29,255 nucleotides of DNA from CAZTPC01 sp964615565 (GTDB lineage Bacteria > Patescibacteriota > Saccharimonadia > Saccharimonadales > AWTP1-31): the NCBI GenBank assembly GCA_964615565.1, contig CAZTPC010000013.1, positions 1 to 29,255 on the forward strand, read 5' to 3'. Made by a program: the position numbers and the translations under genes. Of this stretch, positions 6,808 through 14,171 are shown piece by piece. The stretch's first letter is position 1, and each line of letters begins with the position of its first letter. The notes under the pieces are model-generated. The model ran no database searches and was not told where the DNA came from. It was given only the letters and a program-made list of their open reading frames with translations.

Positions 6808-7433
6808 AATTTATCCCATTTTCCTTCTGATAGAACTTCAATCTTGTCGTCAATAACTGATATTGCTGACTGATCATCAAGTGCATAGAGAGGATAGTCT
6901 ATATTGTTATCAATTTTTCTTTGAGCAACCTTTTCCTTGGTTAAGGCTAGTGGAAATGTAACTGCTTTATAGTGCGGCTGTATGCCAAAATCAACTAGTT
7001 TCAAGGCTGGGATTTTCTCTTCATTGTCACTGTTTGGTGCCGTAGTCGGAGTCGTCACCATCGAACCAGCAGATATGCCAACATAAACCTTTCCAACCAA
7101 TAGACTTTGCAGTTGCTCTGCAAACCCTGATTTCTTCATTTGTTTCATTAGATACGTAGTATTACCTCCACCGACTATAATCACTGTGGCATCTTTTATT
7201 TTTGGTTCCCATTGTTCTTTCGGAAGGGCAATATCAGCAATTTCAACTTCCTTAAATAGTTCAACAAGTTCACTAAGGTTTCGGATCATCCAAGACTTAT
7301 CGCCATATTCTTCATTTGCTGCTGTTTGCACATACACAGCACTAACATCGTTCAAGTTTTTGCCTACAAGTTGAGTAAGCACGTCAATTATAGACTTATT
7401 CTTTAGACCGCCAGAAGTTAATAGCAATTTCAT
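6804..7433 (-). CDS. Peptidase S51 (alpha-aspartyl dipeptidase E-like)
   Basis: This 209-residue protein has the class-I glutamine-amidotransferase-like fold of the S51 family. It shows a GGGNTTYL loop (88-95), the nucleophile elbow GISAGSM (119-125, Ser 121) and the His of the dyad in FGIQPHY (149-155, His 154). The length is close to PepE (about 230). Known members hydrolyse Asp-X dipeptides or cyanophycin; bacterial paralogues have unknown targets. The protein is cytoplasmic, with no signal. It opens a five-gene operon. Its ATG follows TATAAT by 7 nt with no Shine-Dalgarno, so it probably starts a leaderless transcript. Confidence 0.85.
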   Translation of the reverse strand: MKLLLTSGGLKNKSIIDVLTQLVGKNLNDVSAVYVQTAANEEYGDKSWMIRNLSELVELFKEVEIADIALPKEQWEPKIKDATVIIVGGGNTTYLMKQMKKSGFAEQLQSLLVGKVYVGISAGSMVTTPTTAPNSDNEEKIPALKLVDFGIQPHYKAVTFPLALTKEKVAQRKIDNNIDYPLYALDDQSAISVIDDKIEVLSEGKWDKL

Positions 7434-7448
7434 ATCTGTAATTATACC
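7431..7448 (-). promoter_or_regulatory. Stop/-10/start element before the S51 peptidase
   Basis: The same 18-mer as at 2159-2176, GGTATAATTACAGATATG. The TAA stop of the VirD4-like gene lies inside TATAAT, and the peptidase ATG follows 7 nt later. A leaderless promoter is inferred from spacing. A third variant, GGTATAATTACAGTCATATG, precedes the XRE gene at 10181-10200. Confidence 0.6.
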
Positions 7449-10081
7449 TCAAGTGCCTCTGGTTTGGGTTTTGAGCTAGATTTTGTTACTACTTTCGTCT
7501 TTGCTGTGGGTATTTGTTCTTTCGCCGCCTTGGTTTTTACCTTGTATTTTGCCCATTCAACAGCATAGTTCTCTCGGGATGCTGCAATAACGGCATTAGC
7601 TCGCTGCTCAGAGCCTTCCTCAGCTGGTAGCAATATAGTTTCCCCTGACACCGGCTCCATGGGTTCCTCTGCCTTAACTCGTAGATAGAAATTGTAGGCT
7701 GGCTGGTTGAGTAAGTTGCCTTTCGCAAGCCACGGTTCATACCGACCCAGTAACAATCGTTCATCGAATGGGCTACCCAGCCCAAAACAGACAATAGTAC
7801 TGACATTGGCTAGGATGGCTTCTGTTAGTCGTTGCTCTTCCTGTTGAGCGGCAGATTGCTCGGCAATGGTTAAGAACAGCTTGTACTTGCGTGATGCAGA
7901 TAGCATCTTCACAAATGGTGTGGTGGCAAAGTTCTGGAACTCATCGACGTAGACGTAAAACGGCTTACGCTCGGCTTCGGGCTGGTTGTGGCGTCGCTCG
8001 GCGGCAATCTTGAGCTTTGCCAGTACGGCTGTACCAAACAGAGTTGCCGTATCCTCGCCCATGTCAGTCGAGAAATTGCAGATCAGGATCTTACCAGAAT
8101 CAATAATGTCCTCAAAGCTAATGGTAGATTTCGTTTGACTCATCATACGGTTCACAAACTGTGAACCATCAAAACGGTCTAATCGATGCGTTAGTCCTTT
8201 AGTCATGCTTACCCGTTGCATACCACCAGCCTTACCAAACTCTTCTCGCCAGAAATCTTTTAGGTGAGCATTAGTGAGCTTTGCTACCACCTTACTGCGG
8301 AACTCGCTGTTACGCAGTAGCTCTAAACAGGTAAATAACGTTGGATTCTCAGTGCTAAAAGCTGTCCGAATGGTATTACGGAGCATACCTTCGATCCGGT
8401 GGGCATTAGCATCGTCATCGGCGAAGACTTTCCGTAGTACCGATACCACCGCTTCGGTAACCCGTTCTTGCTCTACCAGCAGTTCATCTTCGTCGAGTCC
8501 CTCAGGTAGTTCCAGTAAGTTAAGGCCAATTGGGTGCTTAATGTCTCGAGGGTTTAAGTAAACGACGTCTTTAATGCGTTCCTTTGGAATAAATCTGAGG
8601 AGTTTCTGAGCTGCATCACCGTGGGGGTCAATAAAGGCGACGCCTTTACCTGCCTTAATGTCCTGTAGTAGTGCATATTCAAGCATGGTGGTCTTACCGT
8701 TGCCGGTACCACCAATAAGGTAGACATGTTTTTCCCGTTCTTTGGCTGTTAATCCAATAGTGGTGCGACTACCATGGTGATTATTAGTTCCTAGAACAAT
8801 ATCGTAATCGACAGCGTTAGCGTGATTCTTCATAGACAATGGCGCTGGCAGTGTTTTCGCCACTGACTTAACCATATCTTCTGACTGCATATGTTCCCCA
8901 TACGGGAAGTGGTACAAGGCAGCTAACTCGGAGGTTCCAAGCACTGAAGAGTTTCGGGTTAGCGTAGCTGGCAATCGTTTGTGAAAGGCTTCCAGGCGGT
9001 GCTCTACTCGCTTAGTTTTAAACAACCGCGCTTTTCGAGAATACAGCCCTTGGTAACCAGGTACGCGGAACATGTAGAGGGCGTTGGCTAAGCCTTGTGC
9101 TCGCTGCCCACTGTTTGGTCCGACAACTAAAGCACGGATATCTACATTGAATAGCTGTTCAGCCAGCTTTGCGTGGATGGTATCAATCGCAGGCTTATTG
9201 ATCGGACTGATATTTTGCTGCGAGCCATAGTACCCAGATCCTTGTTGTTGGCGAGGCGTTCTAACGCCTGCCATTTCATCGCCAAGAATCTCCAATAAGC
9301 CACCAAGCATACTAAAAATGAGCTTGATAACTTTGCCAACAAAGATAAATGGATAATGCCACCATTCGCGGTTTAAGCCCTTGTCTTCACCGTGCAGCAA
9401 CTGACCACGTATCTTAGTAGCAGCTCTGGGTGAAGCCGGGGATAGTACTAACTGCATAGCCAGTAGCTCGTTTGCTCCAAGCTTGGTCATGGCGGTGGTT
9501 ATATAGGCCATAGGGTCGTGTTGCTTCAGGTTATCATGGGCTGCTAGTCGGTAAGCAAAGTGGTTAGTCTGGGCAAATTCAAGAATACGAAAATCCTGGC
9601 CATTGAGTGCAGCTGTCATGTAGTCTTTAACTACACGAAACTGTATCTGTGGTTGGTAAGAAATAACTAGTTGCTGAAAAAGCTCAACATCATCTGGGTC
9701 TAGTGCTGCCCGAAATCGGATACCCTCTTCCCGAGTAGCATAGACCTCAAGTGGCAAGACATGTTTACGGTTAAATAGACGTTCTTTGTGAGTAACGCTA
9801 CTAAGCAACCCATGGATAGTGTCATAAAACTCAGTTGTTGCAAGTGGAGACTTGGTACTGATATGTGGCGGTGTTAGCTCTAGAAATACTAACTTACGCT
9901 CCCTTAGCCGTCGGTAGTCGATTATGTCCAGGATTATCCGAACGATAGGCAGGATAATGAACCATATGAAGAGGGAGCCACCGATGATAATGACCGGTAT
10001 ATTAAGGAGGTGTGCAGCTGGCGACGTGCCGATAAGGTATCGTTCAATAAAACTAGGTTGAGTGGACGCAAGCAAGAACAT
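7442..10081 (-). CDS. VirD4/TraG-like type IV secretion/conjugation ATPase
   Basis: This large ATPase of about 879 residues is of the HerA/VirD4 coupling-protein group. From the ATG at 10081 there is an N-terminal membrane segment (about 29-53), a long middle domain, a second hydrophobic stretch (about 245-265), then the motor. The motor has Walker A GGTGNGKTT (457-465), GVAFIDPHGD strand, Walker B VYVDEFQNF and a final sensor region FLTIAEQSAAQ. The tail is basic. A GTG at 10102 would add 7 residues, but the ATG at 10081 has a GGGAG Shine-Dalgarno 5-6 nt upstream, so I prefer it. Such ATPases pump DNA or protein through a membrane pore. No VirB4, pilin or relaxase gene lies nearby, so its partners are elsewhere in the genome. 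Confidence 0.88.
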   Translation of the reverse strand: MFLLASTQPSFIERYLIGTSPAAHLLNIPVIIIGGSLFIWFIILPIVRIILDIIDYRRLRERKLVFLELTPPHISTKSPLATTEFYDTIHGLLSSVTHKERLFNRKHVLPLEVYATREEGIRFRAALDPDDVELFQQLVISYQPQIQFRVVKDYMTAALNGQDFRILEFAQTNHFAYRLAAHDNLKQHDPMAYITTAMTKLGANELLAMQLVLSPASPRAATKIRGQLLHGEDKGLNREWWHYPFIFVGKVIKLIFSMLGGLLEILGDEMAGVRTPRQQQGSGYYGSQQNISPINKPAIDTIHAKLAEQLFNVDIRALVVGPNSGQRAQGLANALYMFRVPGYQGLYSRKARLFKTKRVEHRLEAFHKRLPATLTRNSSVLGTSELAALYHFPYGEHMQSEDMVKSVAKTLPAPLSMKNHANAVDYDIVLGTNNHHGSRTTIGLTAKEREKHVYLIGGTGNGKTTMLEYALLQDIKAGKGVAFIDPHGDAAQKLLRFIPKERIKDVVYLNPRDIKHPIGLNLLELPEGLDEDELLVEQERVTEAVVSVLRKVFADDDANAHRIEGMLRNTIRTAFSTENPTLFTCLELLRNSEFRSKVVAKLTNAHLKDFWREEFGKAGGMQRVSMTKGLTHRLDRFDGSQFVNRMMSQTKSTISFEDIIDSGKILICNFSTDMGEDTATLFGTAVLAKLKIAAERRHNQPEAERKPFYVYVDEFQNFATTPFVKMLSASRKYKLFLTIAEQSAAQQEEQRLTEAILANVSTIVCFGLGSPFDERLLLGRYEPWLAKGNLLNQPAYNFYLRVKAEEPMEPVSGETILLPAEEGSEQRANAVIAASRENYAVEWAKYKVKTKAAKEQIPTAKTKVVTKSSSKPKPEALEV

Positions 10082-10132
10082 CGTTTCTCCCGTACCCACC
10101 ACCGTTAGGTATTCCTAGTGCAAGAGTAGCTT

Positions 10133-10155
10133 AATATTGCGGGTAAAGCAATATT
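10133..10155. promoter_or_regulatory. Perfect inverted repeat between the divergent ATPase and XRE genes
   Basis: AATATTGC, 7-nt spacer GGGTAAA, GCAATATT: eight-base perfect arms placed midway between the divergent starts. It has no T-tract, so it is not a terminator. It is a good candidate operator for the XRE protein encoded next to it, controlling itself and the ATPase gene. Confidence 0.5.
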
Positions 10156-10180
10156 GTTTTACAGAATTATGACCTCTGGT

Positions 10181-10200
10181 GGTATAATTACAGTCATATG
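10181..10200 (+). promoter_or_regulatory. Extended -10 promoter of the XRE gene
   Basis: TGG followed by TATAAT (10183-10188) is a perfect extended -10. The ATG comes 9 nt later, with no Shine-Dalgarno, so the message is predicted to be leaderless or nearly so. Confidence 0.65.
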
Positions 10201-10410
10201 GCAGATAAAATGACCCTTGATATCGCCCAGGCACTTAAGAACGCACGCCTAGATAAACGCATGACCCAACTACAAGTTGCTCAGAAGGCTGGTATCCATG
10301 AAAAATATTACGCCAAACTGGAACAGGCCGTGTCTACCCCGTCACTCAAAATGCTGAAAAAAGTAGTGTCAGCTCTTGGTGTTCACTCTTCAGATGTTTT
10401 GCCGTTTTGA
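10198..10410 (+). CDS. Small XRE-family HTH regulator
   Basis: This 70-residue protein is one Cro/C1-type helix-turn-helix domain: LDIAQALKNARLDKRMTQLQVA, then KAGIHEKYYAKLE as the recognition helix, then a TPSLKMLKKVVSALGV closing helix. It has no extra sensor domain. It would bind DNA as a dimer, most likely at the inverted repeat 10133-10155. It is divergent from the VirD4-like ATPase and overlaps the 3' end of the opposite small gene by 28 nt. Confidence 0.88.
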   Translation: MADKMTLDIAQALKNARLDKRMTQLQVAQKAGIHEKYYAKLEQAVSTPSLKMLKKVVSALGVHSSDVLPF

Positions 10411-10607
10411 TCGGCCAACTTCTTAATATATTCCTGGTAAAAGCCTTCTAACGCATCCGGATCACTCCAGCCGATTTCCCTGTAGGCTAGTTTCATCGCT
10501 ATTAACATAGATTCTGCGTACTCACGATTAGCGTTTTCAGGGTGGTTAAGCTTGAGCCAGCGCACCATCGCGTCAGTATCTTCGTCGTTTAGTCGGTAGC
10601 CTTGCAT
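10383..10607 (-). CDS. Small hypothetical protein, about 74 aa
   Basis: I do not recognise this family. It is a short charged helical protein (DAMVRWLKLNHPENANREYA, then MLIAMKLAYREIGW). Two ATGs are possible, at 10613 and 10607. TATACT ends at 10614, directly against the first ATG, leaving 6 nt to the second; if the mRNA is leaderless, as elsewhere here, 10607 is the start. Its tail overlaps the XRE gene on the other strand. Confidence 0.6.
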   Translation of the reverse strand: MQGYRLNDEDTDAMVRWLKLNHPENANREYAESMLIAMKLAYREIGWSDPDALEGFYQEYIKKLADQNGKTSEE

Positions 10608-10619
10608 ACGCATAGTATA

Positions 10620-11102
10620 TCAGCCTAAGAACTTATCAATTCCCACAAATCTGGCCATTTGCCAGGCCAACTGAGAAGATTCAACCCGTCGCATCACCTC
10701 ACAGCTATCGTTTTGAGACAGAACATTCAGAGAGCCTTCGTAGAGTATCTGTCGATCAAGAATCACTATCTTTCTATGATGCCCAGCTGTGTACAGCACC
10801 TGAACGCCAATTCTCTGCAACGCGGCAATAGCTCTATGGGCATCTCCCCGATGATATTCATCATCGTGCTCAATCGGATCACGGGTGTTAATAATTACCC
10901 GTACTTTACGATCTTTGAGTTTTTGTAAGGTTGGCAGCAATTGCGAAAGTCGTCTGTTGGTCACAAATGGGGACTCAATAATTACCTCATGCGAGCATTT
11001 GTTTAAATCCTTGGTAAACACTGGGTAAAACGTTTCTTCGTTGAAAAGCTTTGAACTTAGCAGTTCTATCGGCGATTTGTCACGGCGTAATAGGTTAAGC
11101 AT
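10620..11102 (-). CDS. Phospholipase-D-like protein with a single HKD motif
   Basis: This 160-residue protein has one PLD half-site. The HKD motif is H109-R-K111 with Asp 116 (HRKIVILD), followed by GSLN (123-126), the usual GSxN partner. Upstream strands VIIESPFV and VRVIINTRD fit the PLD core. Single-HKD proteins work as homodimers and include nucleases (Nuc, BfiI) and helicase-linked PLD modules. A nuclease is likelier than a lipase, but this is inference. There is no signal peptide. The ATG overlaps the 3' end of a tiny ORF by 8 nt. Confidence 0.82.
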   Translation of the reverse strand: MLNLLRRDKSPIELLSSKLFNEETFYPVFTKDLNKCSHEVIIESPFVTNRRLSQLLPTLQKLKDRKVRVIINTRDPIEHDDEYHRGDAHRAIAALQRIGVQVLYTAGHHRKIVILDRQILYEGSLNVLSQNDSCEVMRRVESSQLAWQMARFVGIDKFLG

Positions 11103-11211
11103 CGTGAGCCTCCTCGCTGTCTAGCAAGATAATCTTCCCGTTTATTTCAACGAGACCCAGTTCTTCGAGTTTCTCATCTAGTTCCTGCAAACTTAGGGTG
11201 TTCCGCTCCAT
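11095..11211 (-). CDS. Tiny hypothetical ORF upstream of the PLD-like gene
   Basis: A 38-residue reading frame from the ATG at 11211, rich in Leu and Glu (TLSLQELDEKLEELGLVEI), is probably a helix plus a short strand pair. The frame stays open upstream to about 11334 with a TTG, but that part crosses a hairpin and looks less protein-like. Its stop overlaps the PLD-like start, which suggests translational coupling. It could be a partner or regulator of that protein. Evidence is weak and no ribosome binding site is clear. Confidence 0.4.
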   Translation of the reverse strand: MERNTLSLQELDEKLEELGLVEINGKIILLDSEEAHDA

Positions 11212-11237
11212 ACCCGGTGAGGTCACCAAATTAAGAC

Positions 11238-11259
11238 GCCATCCAGCGGATGGCTTTTT
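11238..11259 (+). terminator. Intrinsic-terminator-like hairpin upstream of pyk
   Basis: GCCATCC-AGC-GGATGGC followed by TTTTT on the plus strand. No plus-strand gene is seen just upstream, so it either protects pyk from readthrough, ends an unseen small RNA, or acts in a longer pyk leader. Confidence 0.5.
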
Positions 11260-11342
11260 AATTTGCCCTTCTTGATAACTCGGTACGATATTGTCTCGAA
11301 GTATCACCGTAGTTATCGCTGGTAAAAATAACAATAAGCATC

Positions 11343-11348
11343 TAGAAT
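11343..11348 (+). promoter_or_regulatory. -10 element (TAGAAT) of pyk
   Basis: TAGAAT lies 7 nt before the pyk ATG. The AAGAGGA in between would be too close to the ATG and too far 5' to work as a Shine-Dalgarno if transcription starts at +7. The -35 is weak. Confidence 0.5.
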
Positions 11349-11355
11349 AAGAGGA

Positions 11356-12798
11356 ATGGACGTAACAAGTAAAGCACCCCGTGTGCCCATTGCTGATTTC
11401 AAAAGAACAAAAATCATCGCAACAGTTGGCCCGGCAACAAACAACTACAAATCTATTCTAGCTCTCATGAAGGCTGGAGCTAATGGCTTTCGGCTAAATT
11501 TTAGCCACGGTAGCTACGACGAACGTATCGAGCAAATCGGCTGGATCCGCAAGGCAAGCCAAGAGTACGGCAAGCCGGTCGCTATTATCCAGGACTTGCA
11601 GGGACCCAAAATTCGCTTAGGCGATTTCGAAGGCATTATTAATGTCCGACTTGGACAGAGTCTAACAATGGGCTACGAATCCGATTATGAAACATCCGGC
11701 GTTATCCCAATCCAGTACGACCTTTCAAAGAAAGTTAAGCGCGGTGAGCGACTTTTCTTGTTTGACGGTCGAATCAGGACTACAGTTACCAGTGTTAAAG
11801 ACGGTCTTGTGTATGTTCGTGCCGAGAACGACGGTGTACTGACAAAACGCAAGGGTATCAACCTGCCGGACACCGATTTTGGCGGTGATATCATCACGGC
11901 TAAAGATCGAGCCGACATGACGTTTGGATCTACCCAAGATATCGACTTCGTTGCAATCAGCTTTATTCAACATGCTAACGACGTTCGCAAAGTTCGTACC
12001 ATCCTAAAAAATCTTGGCAGTCAGGCAAAGGTTATCGCCAAAATCGAAACAAGGGCTGCAACAGAAGTTCTGGAAGACATTGTCGAAGAGGCCGACATGG
12101 TTATGGTGGCACGTGGCGACTTGGCTATCGAAACTCTACCGGAGAGTGTGCCAATTGTGCAACGCCAGATTATTGGATTGGGCCTCAAGCATTCAACACC
12201 AACCATTGTAGCCACGCAAATGTTGGCCAGTATGACCGAAGCGCCAGAGCCTACACGTGCCGAAGTCTCTGACATCGCCACTGCGGTAATCCTTGGTTCG
12301 GACTGTGTTATGCTCAGCGACGAAACAGCCAACGGAAAGTATCCAATTCAGTCAGTCGAGATTATGAAGCGCGTTATTATGCACGTGCAAGAAAACAATC
12401 CACTCAATGTGACCTTTCCCGCTAACGAGGAAAAACTTTCTTCGAGTCGTCAGAAAGCAATCTCGAACGCTGTACTTAGCCTGTCCGAGACTATCAAAGC
12501 AACAGCAATCGTTGTCGAGACTCTCAGCGGCGACACGGCTCTGCAAATTACCAGTCATCGTTCGGTAATCCCAGTTATCGCCGTTACATCAAATCCAATC
12601 ACTGTTAATCAGTTAGCACTAGTCTATGGAACAAAAAGCTACCAAAGGCCAGTAGATCCACTAGCGGCAACAAAGCTGACTAACTGGTTGCGTACTGCCC
12701 GTGTGCTCAAAAAAGGCGACACTATTGTCACTGTATCTGGTAAATACCCAGGCGTCGTTGGAACAACCGACACAATTAAAGTCCGCGTCCTTAGCTAG
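11356..12798 (+). CDS. pyk: Pyruvate kinase
   Basis: This full-length 480-residue pyruvate kinase converts phosphoenolpyruvate and ADP to pyruvate and ATP in the cytoplasm, the last step of glycolysis. It begins with RTKIIATVGPAT, then FRLNFSHGSY (substrate-binding Arg, Asn, Ser) and DLQGPKIRLGDF. The catalytic centre contains the KIETRAA strand and the MVARGDLA loop, followed by PTIVATQMLASM and MLSDETANGKYP. The C-terminal allosteric domain is present, without the extra PEP-utiliser domain of Bacillus enzymes. It is transcribed alone; the UDP-sugar dehydrogenase converges on it with only an 11-nt gap and no terminator visible. Confidence 0.97.
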   Translation: MDVTSKAPRVPIADFKRTKIIATVGPATNNYKSILALMKAGANGFRLNFSHGSYDERIEQIGWIRKASQEYGKPVAIIQDLQGPKIRLGDFEGIINVRLGQSLTMGYESDYETSGVIPIQYDLSKKVKRGERLFLFDGRIRTTVTSVKDGLVYVRAENDGVLTKRKGINLPDTDFGGDIITAKDRADMTFGSTQDIDFVAISFIQHANDVRKVRTILKNLGSQAKVIAKIETRAATEVLEDIVEEADMVMVARGDLAIETLPESVPIVQRQIIGLGLKHSTPTIVATQMLASMTEAPEPTRAEVSDIATAVILGSDCVMLSDETANGKYPIQSVEIMKRVIMHVQENNPLNVTFPANEEKLSSSRQKAISNAVLSLSETIKATAIVVETLSGDTALQITSHRSVIPVIAVTSNPITVNQLALVYGTKSYQRPVDPLAATKLTNWLRTARVLKKGDTIVTVSGKYPGVVGTTDTIKVRVLS

Positions 12799-12809
12799 TC
12801 TGTAGTCGT

Positions 12810-14087
12810 TTACTGACGGCCAATGCCACGGTACACAATACCGGCATCTTTATAGGCGTCCATATCGAGGCAGTTTTTGCCGTCGACAACTACCTTCGCA
12901 TGTAGCGCGGTAGGATCTATGCTAAGGAATTCCTTATGGCCCGCGGCCACAACGATGGCATCGGCTTTTTCTAGAGCCGATTCTATATTATCTTCTGATG
13001 ATTTATCGAGGATATATGGGTCGAATGTAATAACATTGGCGCCGAGGCCTTTTAGCACATCAATAACCTTATAGGACGGGCTTTCGCGGTCATCCGCAAC
13101 ATTGGCTTTGTACGACAAGCCAAGAATTAGTGTGGTGATGTCTTGTAGTTTTAGTTCGGCTTCTTGTAGCCCATCGCCTAGGCGTTCGACAGTAAAGGCT
13201 GGCATGTGGTTATTAATGTCACGGGCAAGTTGCAAGAAGTCATGATCAAAACCCTGGCCCTTGGCATATTCGATCAAATAATACGGATCTACGGGAATGC
13301 AATGTCCACCTACCCCAACACTTGGGTAGTGGGCCATGAATGAGAATGGCTTAGTGGCTGCACCGTCAATAACGTTGGTAACGTTGATACCAAGCTTGGT
13401 AAACGACATGGCTAGTTCGTTAACGAAGGCAATGTTGATGTCACGGAATGAATTTTCTACTACCTTTACCGCTTCTGCTTCTTTGATTGTTCCCATTGGT
13501 TTTACGGTTCCTTCGATGATGGACTCGTAAAAAGACACAGTGCGCGCTAAGCCTTCGGCATTACTACTACCGGCAACACGGTTGATATTCTCGACATTCC
13601 ACTTTGGATCGCCAGGGTTGATGCGTTCAGGACAATGCGATACAAAGAAATCCTGGTTAACTGTTAGCCCCGAAACTTCTTCAATCAGTGGGATGACAAC
13701 GTCATCACAAACCCCGGGGTTGATAGTTGATTCTATGATAACCAAGCTGCCTTTTTGCAGTCGTTCAGCGACAGATTTTGTGGCTGCTTTTACGGGGTTG
13801 AGGTCTGGCATGAAGTCGTCTGTTACGGGTGTTGGGACACAGATAATAACAATCTGACACCCAGGGATAGCATCAAAGTTGCTTGCAACTTGTAGGCTGG
13901 TCCCGGGTAGGTTGCTAGCAACATATTCGTCACCTATTGGATCTTGGCCGCCTTTGATCTTCTCGATACGTTCTGTATTGAGGTCGATTCCGGTAGTCTC
14001 AAAACCTTTTTTGGCAGTCAATAATGCAAGCGGTAAACCAACGTATCCTAATCCAACAATTGCTACAGTCTTATCAGCCTCGGCCAT
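12810..14087 (-). CDS. UDP-sugar 6-dehydrogenase (UDP-HexNAc dehydrogenase type)
   Basis: This 425-residue protein is NAD-dependent and oxidises C6 of a UDP-sugar to the uronic acid for cell-surface glycans. It shows the Rossmann motif IVGLGYVGLPLA (about 10-21), ICVPTPV, the ESTINPG loop, the SHCPERINPG segment, conserved KVVENSFRDINIAFVNE, and the catalytic Cys 263 in GVGGHCIPVDPYYL. The CIPVDPYY form is typical of the WbpA/WbpO/WecC group that acts on UDP-GlcNAc, UDP-GalNAc or UDP-ManNAc, rather than of UDP-glucose dehydrogenase. I chose the ATG at 14087 because GGGAG lies 6 nt upstream; a further ATG at 14102 lacks this. A TATACT box at 14118-14113 would serve it. Confidence 0.93.
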   Translation of the reverse strand: MAEADKTVAIVGLGYVGLPLALLTAKKGFETTGIDLNTERIEKIKGGQDPIGDEYVASNLPGTSLQVASNFDAIPGCQIVIICVPTPVTDDFMPDLNPVKAATKSVAERLQKGSLVIIESTINPGVCDDVVIPLIEEVSGLTVNQDFFVSHCPERINPGDPKWNVENINRVAGSSNAEGLARTVSFYESIIEGTVKPMGTIKEAEAVKVVENSFRDINIAFVNELAMSFTKLGINVTNVIDGAATKPFSFMAHYPSVGVGGHCIPVDPYYLIEYAKGQGFDHDFLQLARDINNHMPAFTVERLGDGLQEAELKLQDITTLILGLSYKANVADDRESPSYKVIDVLKGLGANVITFDPYILDKSSEDNIESALEKADAIVVAAGHKEFLSIDPTALHAKVVVDGKNCLDMDAYKDAGIVYRGIGRQ

Positions 14088-14142
14088 GATGTTCTCCCTC
14101 ATTTGATCTTTTCAGTATAGCCCTGTTGATGGACTGGTCAAA

Positions 14143-14163
14143 GTAACCGCTTATGGTTACACT
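14143..14163 (+). promoter_or_regulatory. Palindrome and -10 box upstream of pgk
   Basis: GTAACC-GCTTAT-GGTTAC (14143-14160) is a perfect six-base inverted repeat. It overlaps a TACACT (14158-14163) placed 8 nt before the pgk ATG. A repressor at the palindrome would cover the promoter. It also sits 25 nt upstream of the -10 of the divergent dehydrogenase. Confidence 0.4.
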
Positions 14164-14171
14164 AAAAGGTA

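Noticed and set aside
11195..11259. Possible SRP (4.5S) or other known RNA in the structured stretch before the hairpin
   Set aside because: The conserved SRP domain IV loop and RNase P/tmRNA core motifs are not present; only the terminator-like hairpin is supported.
12021..12332. Long antisense frame inside pyk, and similar ones opposite the MFS, pgk and pcrA genes
   Set aside because: Low-complexity Ser/Thr/Ala composition typical of shadow frames opposite coding DNA, no start signals, and the sense frame is a clear enzyme.
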